From Parasponia andersonii (lineage: Eukaryota > Streptophyta > Magnoliopsida > Rosales > Cannabaceae), in NCBI GenBank assembly GCA_002914805.1, contig JXTB01000156.1, forward strand, positions 445,198 to 509,197: DNA of 64,000 nucleotides, read 5' to 3'. Shown one piece after another: positions 51,952 through 61,464 of the stretch. Position 1 is the stretch's first letter; each line of letters begins with the position of its first letter. A program made the position numbers and the translations under genes. The notes beneath the pieces are model-generated. The model saw only the letters and a program-made list of their open reading frames with translations, had not been told where the DNA came from and did no database searches.

Positions 51952-54110
51952 ATGTCTAGTAGTGAAGAATTATTTAGGGAAGGAAATGCCTTTTCTGGGG
52001 AATCCGTTCCAAATTCAAGTGTTAGCTCCATTAACTTTGAGGATTATGTCGAGCCTGAGCCCGAGGTTGAAATAACTGGGGTAAGACAGAGTAGTCCCCG
52101 AATAGGCGATCTTCCCCAGGATCAGTGGCCCAAACATATTAGGGATGCTCCGGCATTTTCTTCAGGCTACCCGTACGTAGAGGGGAACTGGTCATGTACC
52201 AACGTTCGAACGAGCTGCACATCGAACAAATTCAGGAAAATTGCGAGCAGCTACAAGATCGCTATCCCCCTGCATCTTCTAATGGAATTCAACCGCCCCC
52301 ACACACCCCCTCGCGGACTTGCTTCCTTTTCTGAGGCGGTTCTTAAGTGCGGCGTGCATCTCCCCCTCCATCCGTACATAAAATCGATAATAGATTACTA
52401 TGGGGTCGTCCCTTTTCAATTGACCCCTAATACTTATAGGTATATGGTAGGCTTGTACATTCTGTATCATAAATTAGGTTTAGAAACCCCTTCTCCTGAG
52501 GAATTCGCTTGGTTCTACCAAGTGAAGTCAAATCCGTCGGACTTCGGCTTCTTCTATGCGAGCAAGTGGTCGAATCAAGCCATAAAAACAATCTACGGGG
52601 TTCGCAACAACATGGGAAAATAGAAAAATCCATTTTTCCATTTTGACTATGCAGCCAATGGCTTCTTCCAAAACCCCGGTAGGTAGTCTTCCAATCAATC
52701 ATTTTGTTTGCATACTTATTCTTTATACTAATCACGTTCCAATGTCCTCGCAGATAATAGAGATTGACCCGGACTCTCCAGTGATCAGCTCGCAAGAGTA
52801 TATGCAATCAACGAGCTTCCAGTTGAACAATTTAACTGGAAGACTTTGGACACATCGAAGAATTTAGTCGCTTGCGGCCTGATCCCGAAGGGTGCCGCAT
52901 TCCCAGACCCCCCAGTCATCTCCTCCAGACCGGCGAGCTCGAAGAAGAAGCCCAAGAAGAAGTCTGACTTAGGTGCCTCGTCCTCCAGAATAAGAAAAAG
53001 GAAGGCACCGACCACACCGCCTCGCTCAGAGCCCTCATCGCCTGAGACCGTGTCCCCACCAGCTTCTCACCCAACTCCCCAGGAAGAAGGTAACTGCACG
53101 CTTATTCTAAGTACCTTTATACTTTGTTTCTTCGCTTATTAACACATTCTGTTGTACAGAGATGGTTATTGGAAGCAGTCTGCGAGCTCCTCCGTCAACT
53201 CTCGGGTCGATGGCAAAAACCAAAACACCCGAGAGTACACCGCCATCAAAAGGGAAGGAGAAGGTCGACTGCTCGAAAAAGAGAAAAGTCGTCTTCGAGG
53301 ATGTCCCTGCGAGCTCGCCCCCTCCACCACCTCAGCCAGCGAGCACCTCAGTACCTTCTACCGAGGCTGCTACCTCAGAAACGATCCCGGCAGATAAAGG
53401 CGATGAACTGTTCGCACTTCTTAACCAGCTACCAGAGAAGGCTGGTATGAGCGCAGCCTTCATAGACCGTTTCACATCTGAAGAAGGCTGGGAGCGAATG
53501 AAGCGACGTTCCGCCAAGGTCGCTTTCGGGTCTGCGATGAGGATGCTGGCTAATGTAAGCTTCTGAATTCTCACTTTTGTTGGCTTGGAGATTTTCATAA
53601 CACATCTTAATTCTTTTTTTTTTTTAGACTGCGGCTGCTGCTGTCCTGATGCACGATCCAGTTCTCGAAGGCTTAGAGAAAGCTGAGAAGTTGGACGAAA
53701 TAACTCAAGCATTCGAGAACTCAGAGAAGGCTTGGGAAGAGGAGAAGGCGAACCTCCTCTCAGAGAAACAGCAGATGCTCGAGGAACTGAGCAAGGAGAG
53801 ACTCGCCAAGGAAAACTCCGAGGAGAAAGTCAAAGAGCTCGAGAAGGTCGTTTCCGAGTATCCGGGCCGTATGAGAGAAGCGACCATCGAGGCGGTTCAC
53901 AATGCCATCGAAGAGTTCAAAGCGACCGAGGTCAAAAAACTTGAAGATAAGGCTAGCGATATCGCCTCGTCGACCATCATCTACAACATATTCTACGAGC
54001 ATCCGGACTTTGACTTTTCCATCCTTGGCGAGGACGTGGTCGAGCTTGTGCAGAGCTGGAAGGAGGACACAAACAAGGCAGGCGATGATGATGCGAGCCC
54101 TTCCTCGTGA
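51952..54110 (+). pseudogene. Antisense accessory gene of the Tat element (gypsy-type 'Transposase_28'-like)
   Basis: Open stretches on the plus strand (51952-52623, 52846-53142, 53162-53566 and 53649-54110) are separated by intron-like AT-rich pieces with AG ends. They run opposite to gag-pol, between integrase and the 3' LTR. The first stretch has ASFSEAVLKCGVHLPLHPYI and YGVVPFQLTPN, the pattern of the plant 'putative gypsy type transposon' domain. The later ones are Pro/Ser-rich, then a long Glu/Lys coiled coil, and a closing ILGEDVVELVQSW block. An AATAAA signal follows at 54173. Extra antisense frames are known in Tat elements; the function is unknown. The copy shows at least one break. 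Confidence 0.7.
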
Positions 54111-54172
54111 AGTTTTTTTTTTTTTTTTTGATAATGCGGGCTTCGTCCCCTCTGTATTAATGACCACCTGTT

Positions 54173-54178
54173 TAATAA
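54173..54178 (+). terminator. Poly(A) signal of the antisense gene
   Basis: AATAAA about 60 bases after the end of the last open stretch, followed by T-rich sequence. Confidence 0.5.
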
Positions 54179-54767
54179 AGTTTTTCCTTCCTTATACGCT
54201 CCTGAAAGTTTTTCCATATATGCTCCTGCAAAATATCAATAAGAGACGATAGTAATTTTAACCAAGTAGTCGACCACAGGTGATCGATCAATACGCTTTT
54301 AGCGATTTAAATCCGACTAACTTAAAACGAATTTTAAGCGTTAGGATGGGTTAGGTCGCTTAAGAAAACAGTTAATACGAGTGATGCAAACTCTAACTGT
54401 ATTTCAAAAGTTCCATGTCAAAATAGATGATAGCAATATATCACTTCGAACAATGAACGTTATGCTTAGTTACTTTTCTGTTCGAGGAGGGAAATTGCGT
54501 AAATACGACATGCTGAGGCATGAAGCGAGGATAAAATCCTAGGATTTTAAGGAGATTCAGATACGTCGATGAAGTGATCTGAGGCTTAGATACTTCGACG
54601 ATCTAAAACCCTGTCTCCTCTAAATGGACGTTTGCATAGTCCCTTAGGGAACAAGTAGGAGATAACTCTATCTGATCCTACTGCCCCCCGAGTTTTATGG
54701 TGTCCGAGAACTGCCATAAAACTATAATTGAAGACCGAGTTGATGAAGTAATAGCCGAAGACGAATG

Positions 54768-54926
54768 ACGAACAACGAATGACGATCCACGAATGACGAT
54801 TCACGAATGACGAACAACGAATGATGATCCACGAATGACGATTCACGAATGACGATTCACGAATGACGAACAACGAATGATGATCCACGAATGACGATCC
54901 ACGAATGACGAATAACGAATGATGAT
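54768..54926. repeat. Minisatellite of about 14-bp units in the Tat element
   Basis: About eleven tandem units of the type ACGAATGACGATCC, ACGAATGACGATTC or ACGAATGACGAACA, with ordered higher-level alternation. It lies between the end of pol and the end of the antisense gene. On the minus strand it reads as a repeated HSWIV/RESSFV-like peptide, which is only a by-product of the repeat. Confidence 0.9.
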
Positions 54927-54971
54927 TATGCTTGAAGATATTCTTTAAAATCATTGATAATAACGACGAAG

Positions 54972-57371
54972 CTATTCAGCATTCCAAGCATGCTCGATCT
55001 TTTGTCCATCGATGCGAGCTAAATGATATGTTCCAGGTCGAATGACATCATTAATAATATAAGGTCCTTCCCAAGAAGGGCCGAATACACCAGCACCATG
55101 CTCTTTATTATTGGGTAGAACCCGTCGAAGGACGAGATCTCCAACTTCAAAATGTCTACCTTTGACTTTTGAATTGTAATATCGAGCAGTGCGCCGTTGG
55201 TATGATGCAATTCGGAGCTGAGATTGTTCACGTCGTTCTTCTAAAAGATCGAGTTCAACTCTTAGCAACACATCATTCTGTTCTTGCTCATAAACAGATC
55301 GCCGTAGGGAGCCTGCACCAATTTCAACAGGAATCATCGCTTCATAGCCATAAGCCAAGGAGAACGGACTCTCTCCTGTTATAGTTTGTTGTGTGATGCG
55401 ATAAGCCCATAATACTTCTGGAAGTACTTCAGGCCAAGCTCCTTTATGCTCCTCCAGCTTTGTCTTTATATTTTGCTTAAGGATTTTGTTGATCGCTTCG
55501 ACCTGCCCGTTGGCCTGTGGATGAACAACAGCAGAGAAGCTCTTCTTGATGCCCAAGTTATTGCAGAAATCACGGAACTCGTCGCAATCGAACTGCTTCC
55601 CATTATCCGAAATTATGGTATGTGGTATACCATAACGACAGATTATAGATTTATAAACGAAATCTATCATTTTCTTCGCGGAAATGGTACTCAAGGCTTC
55701 GGCTTCTGTCCATTTTGTAAAATAATCGACTGCCACCACCGCATACTTCAAACCACCTCGCGCTAAAGGAAGCATCCCGATGATATCAATTCCCCACACA
55801 GCGAATGGCCATGGACTGGTCATCGAAGTTAAAGGAACATGTGGTCTTCTAGGACTAGTTGCAAATCGCTGACACTTGTCGCATTTCCTAACAAATTCCA
55901 ATGTATCCTTCTTCATTGTTGGCCAAAAATACCCCTGTCGAAGAATCTTATTCGCGAGCGCCTGCCCCCCAGAATGATTCCCACATATTCCTTCGTGGAC
56001 TTCCCGCATAATGTAGTGTGCTTTTTGATCAGTGACGCACAATAATAACGGTGAGCTGAAACTCTTTCGATAAAGTTGCTCATCCTGGACGATGTAGCGA
56101 GCTACTTTCATGCGAAGCCGCCTTGCTTCATCTTTATCCTCAGGGAGATCACCGCTTTGTATATACCGGATTATGGGGTCCATCCACGATGGTTCTTCAT
56201 CGACAGGCATAATCACTTGGGGTTCGTCCTCGATGCTCGGTGAAATGAGAAACTCCACGAGAACTACTTTTAATAACTCTGCATCCTTTGTTGAAGCGAG
56301 CTTAGCGAGTGCATCTGCCCGGGTGTTTTTAATACGAGGAAGAAGCTGTATGTCATACGTGCCGAACGTTAAGAATAATTGCTGTACCTTCTTCAAATAA
56401 GCCATCATTCTCTCTCCTCTCGCATGATAATCTCCCTTAACCTGACAGACGACCAGCTGGGAATCGCTATACACTTCGATTACTTCGACCTTCATTTCCT
56501 GTGCGAGCTTTAGGCCAGCTATCAGTGCTTCGTATTCTGCTTCATTATTCGAAGCTGGGAATTTGAAGCGAAGAACATAATGAATATTATGCCCTTCGGG
56601 ACTGATTAAAACTATGCCCGCACCTGCTCCATTTTCATTCGATGACCCGTCCACATAAAGCTTCCACAATTTTGACATATCTGAAGCAGGCTTCTTGAGT
56701 GCTTCCGTGGGAAGATTGACATCGTATGTAAATTCTGCAATGAAATCTGCGAGGGCTTGCCCCTTTATTGCAGTGCGAGGTTGAAAATTGATGTCAAATT
56801 GACTCAATTCAACAGCCCACTTAAGTAGCCGCCCTGACGTCTCAGGTTTCTGTAAGACCTGTATCAACGGGAAGTTCGTGAAAACTTGAATGGAATGAGC
56901 ATGGAAATAAGGTCGAAGCTTTCTTGACGCGACGACGAGTACCAGTGCTAATTTTTCCATCTCCGGGTACCTGGTTTCAGCGTCGAGCAATCTCTTACTC
57001 ACATAATACACAGGTCGCTGAATTCTTGACTCCTCGCGAATCAATGCGGCACTCGTCGCATACTTAGAGACAGTAAGATATATGTATAGTTCTTCTCCCG
57101 GATTTGGTTTTGATAAGAGTGGAGGGGAACCCAAGTGTTTTTTCAACTCTTGGAACGCCTGCTCGCACCTCTCCGTCCACTCAAACTTTTTCGATCCCTT
57201 CAACACCTCAAAGAAAGGTTGGCATTTGTCGGTTGATCTGGATACAAACCGACTAAGAGCAGCTACTCTTCCTGCTAGACTTTGAACATCTTTGGGTTTA
57301 CGAGGAGACTGCATATCAATCAACGCTTGTATTTTCTGAGGATTCGCTTCGATCCCTCGCTGGTTGACCAT
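54972..57371 (-). CDS. Tat element pol: RT end, RNase H, second RNase H, integrase
   Basis: A long open stretch (799 residues) on the minus strand. It begins in the reverse transcriptase thumb/connection (GIEANPQKIQALIDMQSPR) and continues into RNase H (LYIYLTVSKYATSAAL). A second, archaeal-like RNase H follows with LYVDGSSNENGAGAGIVL, NNEAEYEALIAGL and YSDSQLVVCQ. Integrase comes next, with the H-H-C-C finger (HEGICGNHSGGQALANKI...CDKCQRF) and D-D-E core (GIDIIGML, SDNGKQFD, QANGQVEAINKILKQ). The C-terminus with KVKGRHFEVGDLVLRRV closes it. The upstream part of reverse transcriptase lies in the N gap. Confidence 0.92.
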   Translation of the reverse strand: MVNQRGIEANPQKIQALIDMQSPRKPKDVQSLAGRVAALSRFVSRSTDKCQPFFEVLKGSKKFEWTERCEQAFQELKKHLGSPPLLSKPNPGEELYIYLTVSKYATSAALIREESRIQRPVYYVSKRLLDAETRYPEMEKLALVLVVASRKLRPYFHAHSIQVFTNFPLIQVLQKPETSGRLLKWAVELSQFDINFQPRTAIKGQALADFIAEFTYDVNLPTEALKKPASDMSKLWKLYVDGSSNENGAGAGIVLISPEGHNIHYVLRFKFPASNNEAEYEALIAGLKLAQEMKVEVIEVYSDSQLVVCQVKGDYHARGERMMAYLKKVQQLFLTFGTYDIQLLPRIKNTRADALAKLASTKDAELLKVVLVEFLISPSIEDEPQVIMPVDEEPSWMDPIIRYIQSGDLPEDKDEARRLRMKVARYIVQDEQLYRKSFSSPLLLCVTDQKAHYIMREVHEGICGNHSGGQALANKILRQGYFWPTMKKDTLEFVRKCDKCQRFATSPRRPHVPLTSMTSPWPFAVWGIDIIGMLPLARGGLKYAVVAVDYFTKWTEAEALSTISAKKMIDFVYKSIICRYGIPHTIISDNGKQFDCDEFRDFCNNLGIKKSFSAVVHPQANGQVEAINKILKQNIKTKLEEHKGAWPEVLPEVLWAYRITQQTITGESPFSLAYGYEAMIPVEIGAGSLRRSVYEQEQNDVLLRVELDLLEERREQSQLRIASYQRRTARYYNSKVKGRHFEVGDLVLRRVLPNNKEHGAGVFGPSWEGPYIINDVIRPGTYHLARIDGQKIEHAWNAE

Positions 57372-57407
57372 AAATCCCAGAAATTTTCCAGATCCTACTC
57401 CAAATGC

Positions 57408-57701
57408 NNNNNNNNNNNNNNNNNNNNNNNNNNNNNNNNNNNNNNNNNNNNNNNNNNNNNNNNNNNNNNNNNNNNNNNNNNNNNNNNNNNNNNNNNNNNN
57501 NNNNNNNNNNNNNNNNNNNNNNNNNNNNNNNNNNNNNNNNNNNNNNNNNNNNNNNNNNNNNNNNNNNNNNNNNNNNNNNNNNNNNNNNNNNNNNNNNNNN
57601 NNNNNNNNNNNNNNNNNNNNNNNNNNNNNNNNNNNNNNNNNNNNNNNNNNNNNNNNNNNNNNNNNNNNNNNNNNNNNNNNNNNNNNNNNNNNNNNNNNNN
57701 N
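57408..57701. other. Assembly gap (294 N)
   Basis: The gap falls in the reverse transcriptase region of the Tat element, so the catalytic core cannot be read. Stated length may not be true length. Confidence 0.99.
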
Positions 57702-57787
57702 TGGGATATAATCCTTGAATCAATCCCCACCATATCCGAATGCTGTCATGCAAAGACATCCAGATTAGCCCCCAGAAAAGCGATCAA

Positions 57788-58660
57788 TTAAGCTCGCATA
57801 TGTCCGCGGACCTCTGTTCCAATCTTCAAAGTCCTGGAAGTCAAATCGAATGATATTTCTTCCAGGTCTTCCACGGGTCCAGTTCTGACTTCGTCGATTT
57901 CTCGAGGATCGAAGTCTTCACTGATCGTTTCGATTGACGCTTTATCTGCGATCACAATTGATGCTTCATCTGCTACAACGACTGACGCTTCATCCGCTGC
58001 CACGACTGACGCTTTATCGGCTGCAACGACTGACGCTTCGACTGACGCTTCATCTGCTACAACGACTGACGCTTGGACTGACGCTTCATCCGCTGCCACG
58101 ATTGACGCTTCATCCGCAGCCTCTGGCAGGTGAACCATCATTGTGCGGGACATCGCATCTTTTGCTGCGAGCTTCAGCGAGTTGTTGTAGCAAGTCCTCG
58201 CATCATACTGGTTTCCTCGCATCTCGCCTACACCATGTTGGGTCGGGAACTTCATCGTTAGATGATAGATCGAGGTGACGGCTCGCAGTTCCCTTAATGT
58301 TGGTCTTCCCAGGACAGCATTAAAGGCAGATGGGCAATCTACTACCAAAAACTGGGTCATTATTGTTGAAACCCTCGGAAAGGTCCCAACACTGACCATC
58401 AGTTCGATCATGCCCATAGGCATCAGGCTGTCTCCAGTAAAACCATAGAGCGAAGTGGCAGCAGGCTTCAGATCGCTCTCATTTAATCCCATCTTCTTGA
58501 AGGCGTCGAAGTACAGGATGTCTACAGCACTTCCGTTGTCGACCAACACTCGCCACAACTGTGTGCTTCCACAGTTGATTTTTATGACCAGCGCGTCGTT
58601 ATGCGGATAATGGACTTCCCTTGCATCTTGCTCTGTAAAGGTAATATCCATTTCCGGCAC
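57788..58660 (-). CDS. Tat element protease region
   Basis: A 290-residue open stretch on the minus strand. LVDNGSAVDILYFDAFKKMG (about residues 40-60) is the retroviral-type aspartic protease block with D-N-G-S active-site spacing, and AFNAVLGRPTLREL is the second flap/hydrophobic block. It is followed by a Val/Ala/Asp/Glu/Ser-rich tandem repeat (see 57930-58125) and a linker toward reverse transcriptase. It belongs to the gag-pol polyprotein. Confidence 0.85.
   Translation of the reverse strand: MPEMDITFTEQDAREVHYPHNDALVIKINCGSTQLWRVLVDNGSAVDILYFDAFKKMGLNESDLKPAATSLYGFTGDSLMPMGMIELMVSVGTFPRVSTIMTQFLVVDCPSAFNAVLGRPTLRELRAVTSIYHLTMKFPTQHGVGEMRGNQYDARTCYNNSLKLAAKDAMSRTMMVHLPEAADEASIVAADEASVQASVVVADEASVEASVVAADKASVVAADEASVVVADEASIVIADKASIETISEDFDPREIDEVRTGPVEDLEEISFDLTSRTLKIGTEVRGHMRA
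57930..58125. repeat. Coding minisatellite in the Tat polyprotein
   Basis: Tandem units of 24 bp and shorter (GACTGACGCTTCATCTGCTA type) encode repeated ADEASVVA-like blocks between protease and reverse transcriptase. The unit lengths are multiples of three. Confidence 0.85.
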
Positions 58661-58678
58661 TCGCTGAAGCTTGCGTGG

Positions 58679-59089
58679 TCACTGGTCAAGGTGCATAACG
58701 TTGGTCAACGGCTGCTGTCGAGCTTCTCGTGCGTATCTATCCTGTGCCCGCTTGGAATCTCCTCTAACATGCGGCCCTCTGAAAATAGTTCGCACCTCAC
58801 GGTGGATTTCTGGAGGTCGCTGTTGGTCTTCTTCTCGCCTTCCCTCACTCTGTTTGGTATATTGCCGCAACTGTCCCTCTCTAATTAGCCTCTCGATTTC
58901 ATCCTTCAGGGCGAAGCAATCATTAGTATCATGTCCAATATTATTATGATACCGACAGAACTTGTTGGGGTCGCGCTTTGCCCTGTCTCGCTTCATCGGC
59001 CCCGGTTGACGGTATCGCTCCTGTTGGTTTGTGACCGCATAGATATGATCTATGGGAGCGTTTAACTCGGTGTGGTTGGTGAACCTCAT
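58679..59089 (-). CDS. Tat element gag C-terminal, knuckle-like region
   Basis: A minus-strand open stretch with CRYHNNIGHDTNDC followed by FALKDEIERLIREGQL, the block that closes gag in Tat-lineage elements. It lies between the gag core and the protease. Confidence 0.8.
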   Translation of the reverse strand: MRFTNHTELNAPIDHIYAVTNQQERYRQPGPMKRDRAKRDPNKFCRYHNNIGHDTNDCFALKDEIERLIREGQLRQYTKQSEGRREEDQQRPPEIHREVRTIFRGPHVRGDSKRAQDRYAREARQQPLTNVMHLDQ

Positions 59090-59107
59090 GGGAGCCTTTG
59101 AAGTCTC

Positions 59108-60601
59108 CTACCTTTTAGGCCTAGGCTGGTTCTCATTGGCCTGTTCACTATTCCTCTTGTTCTTCTTACTGCCGCTATTGTCGGTGACGACCGCAACCTT
59201 TGCCGTATCTGTCTTTCCTCCTTTTTTGGTCTTTTGAAGGTTCTCACGGGAAGACTCTAACCTTAGATATCGACCAACTCTTCGGTAGAAATCTTCGAGA
59301 GTTCTACATTCTCTCTCAAGCAATTCCTCCCAGAGCTTTGTTTCTGGTCGCACCCCTGCCATCATAAGAGTAAGAACTCCTCTTTCAGGGGGGTTGTTGA
59401 CCTTTGCTAACTCTGTAGTAAATCGATTGAGATAAGACCGTAGAGTCTCCTCTGGACCTTGTCGGATTGCAGATAAACTGACAAGCGGAACAGTGAAGTT
59501 CTTTACGGCCTGAAATTGCCTTAAGAACACTGTCTGCAGTTGTTGCCAGGATGAAATCGAACCGGGTTTGAGTCTTCGAAACCACTTCTTTGCCGCACCG
59601 GAGAGGGTTACAGCGAAACATCTACAGCGAGCATGATCACTAACCCGATGAAGCTCCATCAGGTCGCTGAAGTGATCCATGTGATCCTGTGGATCAGTCT
59701 TTCCATCAAAAGTATTGATGGTGGGAAGTCTGAATCCGGTGGGAAGGGCAGCAGCTCGAACTTCCTCGCTAAATGGCGACTGGCGATACCCATCAGCAAG
59801 CTCGTCGTCCCAGCCAGCAAGTGCATCTAATACGATCCGTAAATTGTGAACATCGACGTTTAGAGGGAAAGCATCATTCCTTGCTGGTGGCATGAGCGAC
59901 CTTCGTTCGTTATCTTGTTTCGCAGCGGGCTGGTATGGTAAGGTCTCATGCGTCCTATGAGAGGAATCCAATGGCATAGTGCGACGAGACCGGCTATGGT
60001 CGTTATGATGCGATACAGATCGATCATGATCACGTCGTCGCTCCAAGTACTGCCTTAGGTCAGCAGGATCTTGTCCTGACTCCCTGCTGATTCTTTCGAA
60101 GACACTTCTCGAGGATCGTCCTTGTTCGCTGCTCAAGCGATCCTGGTTGTTGTTGGATTTACGAGAAGGTTGTGTACGACCACGGTTCGTACTCGAACTC
60201 TCCGTACGAGACTCTAGAGGCAAGTCTGCGACCTTGCCTTTTCCTTTGGAGGTGCGTTCTTCATGACGCTCCTGTTGAGTTCTTGGCTGGTCGCGTCTTC
60301 TCGTCTCAAGAATCTGTATTCCCTTCGCAGGTAATTGAGCAGGACGTTCTTTGGGACGTTCATGTTGTGGTGGAGTCACCATCTGCCCTTCAGCAAGTCG
60401 TCGCAGAGTGTCGTTGATCTGGTTAGTGACTTGCTGAAGATTCACGAGCGTTTCCTCCATGCGATCCTGTCTTCGAGATAGGTCCTCTGTTATCGTCATA
60501 GTAGGCTGTTCTGGAGCGGGGTCTGCCTGTGTAGCAGCAGTACTCTGAGGTTGATTTTGGCTAGTCCCGGCGGCTCTGGTAGTGTTTCTGGTATTTGCCA
60601 T
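59108..60601 (-). CDS. Tat element gag
   Basis: A 497-residue open stretch on the minus strand starting 62 bp after the 5' LTR and primer site. The N-terminal half is polar and low-complexity (Arg/Ser/Gln/Glu). The retrotransposon gag core lies at about residues 290-440, with DGKTDPQDHMDHF, AKKWFRRLKPGSISSW and RSYLNRFTTELAKV. A basic tail follows. This is the capsid/nucleocapsid precursor region. Confidence 0.9.
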   Translation of the reverse strand: MANTRNTTRAAGTSQNQPQSTAATQADPAPEQPTMTITEDLSRRQDRMEETLVNLQQVTNQINDTLRRLAEGQMVTPPQHERPKERPAQLPAKGIQILETRRRDQPRTQQERHEERTSKGKGKVADLPLESRTESSSTNRGRTQPSRKSNNNQDRLSSEQGRSSRSVFERISRESGQDPADLRQYLERRRDHDRSVSHHNDHSRSRRTMPLDSSHRTHETLPYQPAAKQDNERRSLMPPARNDAFPLNVDVHNLRIVLDALAGWDDELADGYRQSPFSEEVRAAALPTGFRLPTINTFDGKTDPQDHMDHFSDLMELHRVSDHARCRCFAVTLSGAAKKWFRRLKPGSISSWQQLQTVFLRQFQAVKNFTVPLVSLSAIRQGPEETLRSYLNRFTTELAKVNNPPERGVLTLMMAGVRPETKLWEELLERECRTLEDFYRRVGRYLRLESSRENLQKTKKGGKTDTAKVAVVTDNSGSKKNKRNSEQANENQPRPKR

Positions 60602-60644
60602 TATCTAAAAGGTGGAATTTGACAAATATTTCTGCCGGAATAGC

Positions 60645-60661
60645 CCTCATTCTAGCGCCAA
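60645..60661 (-). other. Candidate primer-binding site of the Tat element
   Basis: On the minus strand, directly inside the 5' LTR, the sequence is TTGGCGCTAGAATGAGG. TGGCGC starts are usual primer sites in Tat-lineage elements. The exact tRNA was not determined. Confidence 0.55.
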
Positions 60662-60662
60662 T

Positions 60663-61426
60663 TGTTGATGGAGGTTTTATCAACAATAAATTTATAAGTA
60701 ATTAAGAGATGTGGCTTATGTGAATTGAAGTAGTAAATCAAAGCAAATAAGGAGAGAGGAATTTATAGTGGTTCAGCCCCAAAAAAGATGAGCCTACGTC
60801 CACTGCTTTCTCACTATAATGATGAATACTCAAGGTTACAATACTGAAAAGCTATTTGTTATAGACTTAGACTACCCAAAGTTTGGAATACTCTAAGTGT
60901 GTATATGCTCTGACTTCTATTCTCTGTAACTTGTTTCTGCTCAGAACTTGATTATGCTATCGTTGTTGTGTAGAGCTTGATGTGCTTTCCTCGGAACATA
61001 GAGTCCCCTTTATATAGATCATAGTGACCTTATGTCCCTAGGTTCCTTATGTCTCTAGGATCCTAATTGTATAAACGGGTAACTATACAATTGGGTAACA
61101 TGAATTAAGTAACAATATAATTGGATAACTACTCAAAAAGGATAACTAGTTAATCGCAAATAGGAGTCTTCAGTTTCCCTTTCCTTGTAAGTTTCTTCCA
61201 CAGCATTTACTTGTTTCCCTCTTCTTGTAGGTTTCCTTTATTGTATTTGCGTGTTTCCCTTTTTTTATAGGTTTCCTGTTTGTTAAGGAAAACTGCATGG
61301 AGAAGGTCGCACAAAAACCTGCGGAAGAGGTCGTATATAAGCATCACGAAGGAGGTCGCATATATCCTTCGCGGAAGAGGTCGCATATAATTCTTATGCG
61401 ACCTTAGGATTTTAGACCGCACAACA
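60663..61426 (-). repeat. 5' LTR of the Tat element (right copy)
   Basis: 764 bp, same termini as the left copy, about 98% identical by eye with only transition differences. Confidence 0.93.
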
Positions 61427-61464
61427 CCTTGCAAATATGGTGTTCAAATGTATTGATTATCCAT

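Larger units (their letters stand above)
50324..61426 (-). mobile_element. Ty3/gypsy retrotransposon, Tat lineage, nearly whole and young
   Basis: Two LTRs of exactly 764 bp (50324-51087 and 60663-61426) and a CCTTG duplication bound 11.1 kb. Coding order on the minus strand: gag (60601-59108), a knuckle-like region, protease, an N gap over most of reverse transcriptase, RNase H, a second RNase H, integrase (to 54972). The second RNase H (LYVDGSSNENGAGAG) between the first one and integrase is the mark of the Tat lineage. By eye the LTRs differ at about 15 sites, all transitions (2%), which at commonly used plant rates means about one million years. Only a few coding interruptions are visible. 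On the plus strand, between integrase and the element's 3' LTR, lies a spliced antisense gene. The insertion splits an older duplicated gene segment. Confidence 0.93.

Noticed and set aside
54586-54954. 122-residue frame with repeated HSWIV/RESSFV-like peptide
   Set aside because: It is produced by the 14-bp minisatellite; no start context, domain or neighbour supports a gene.
57282-57791. Several frames running through the N block
   Set aside because: They exist only because N runs contain no stop codons.
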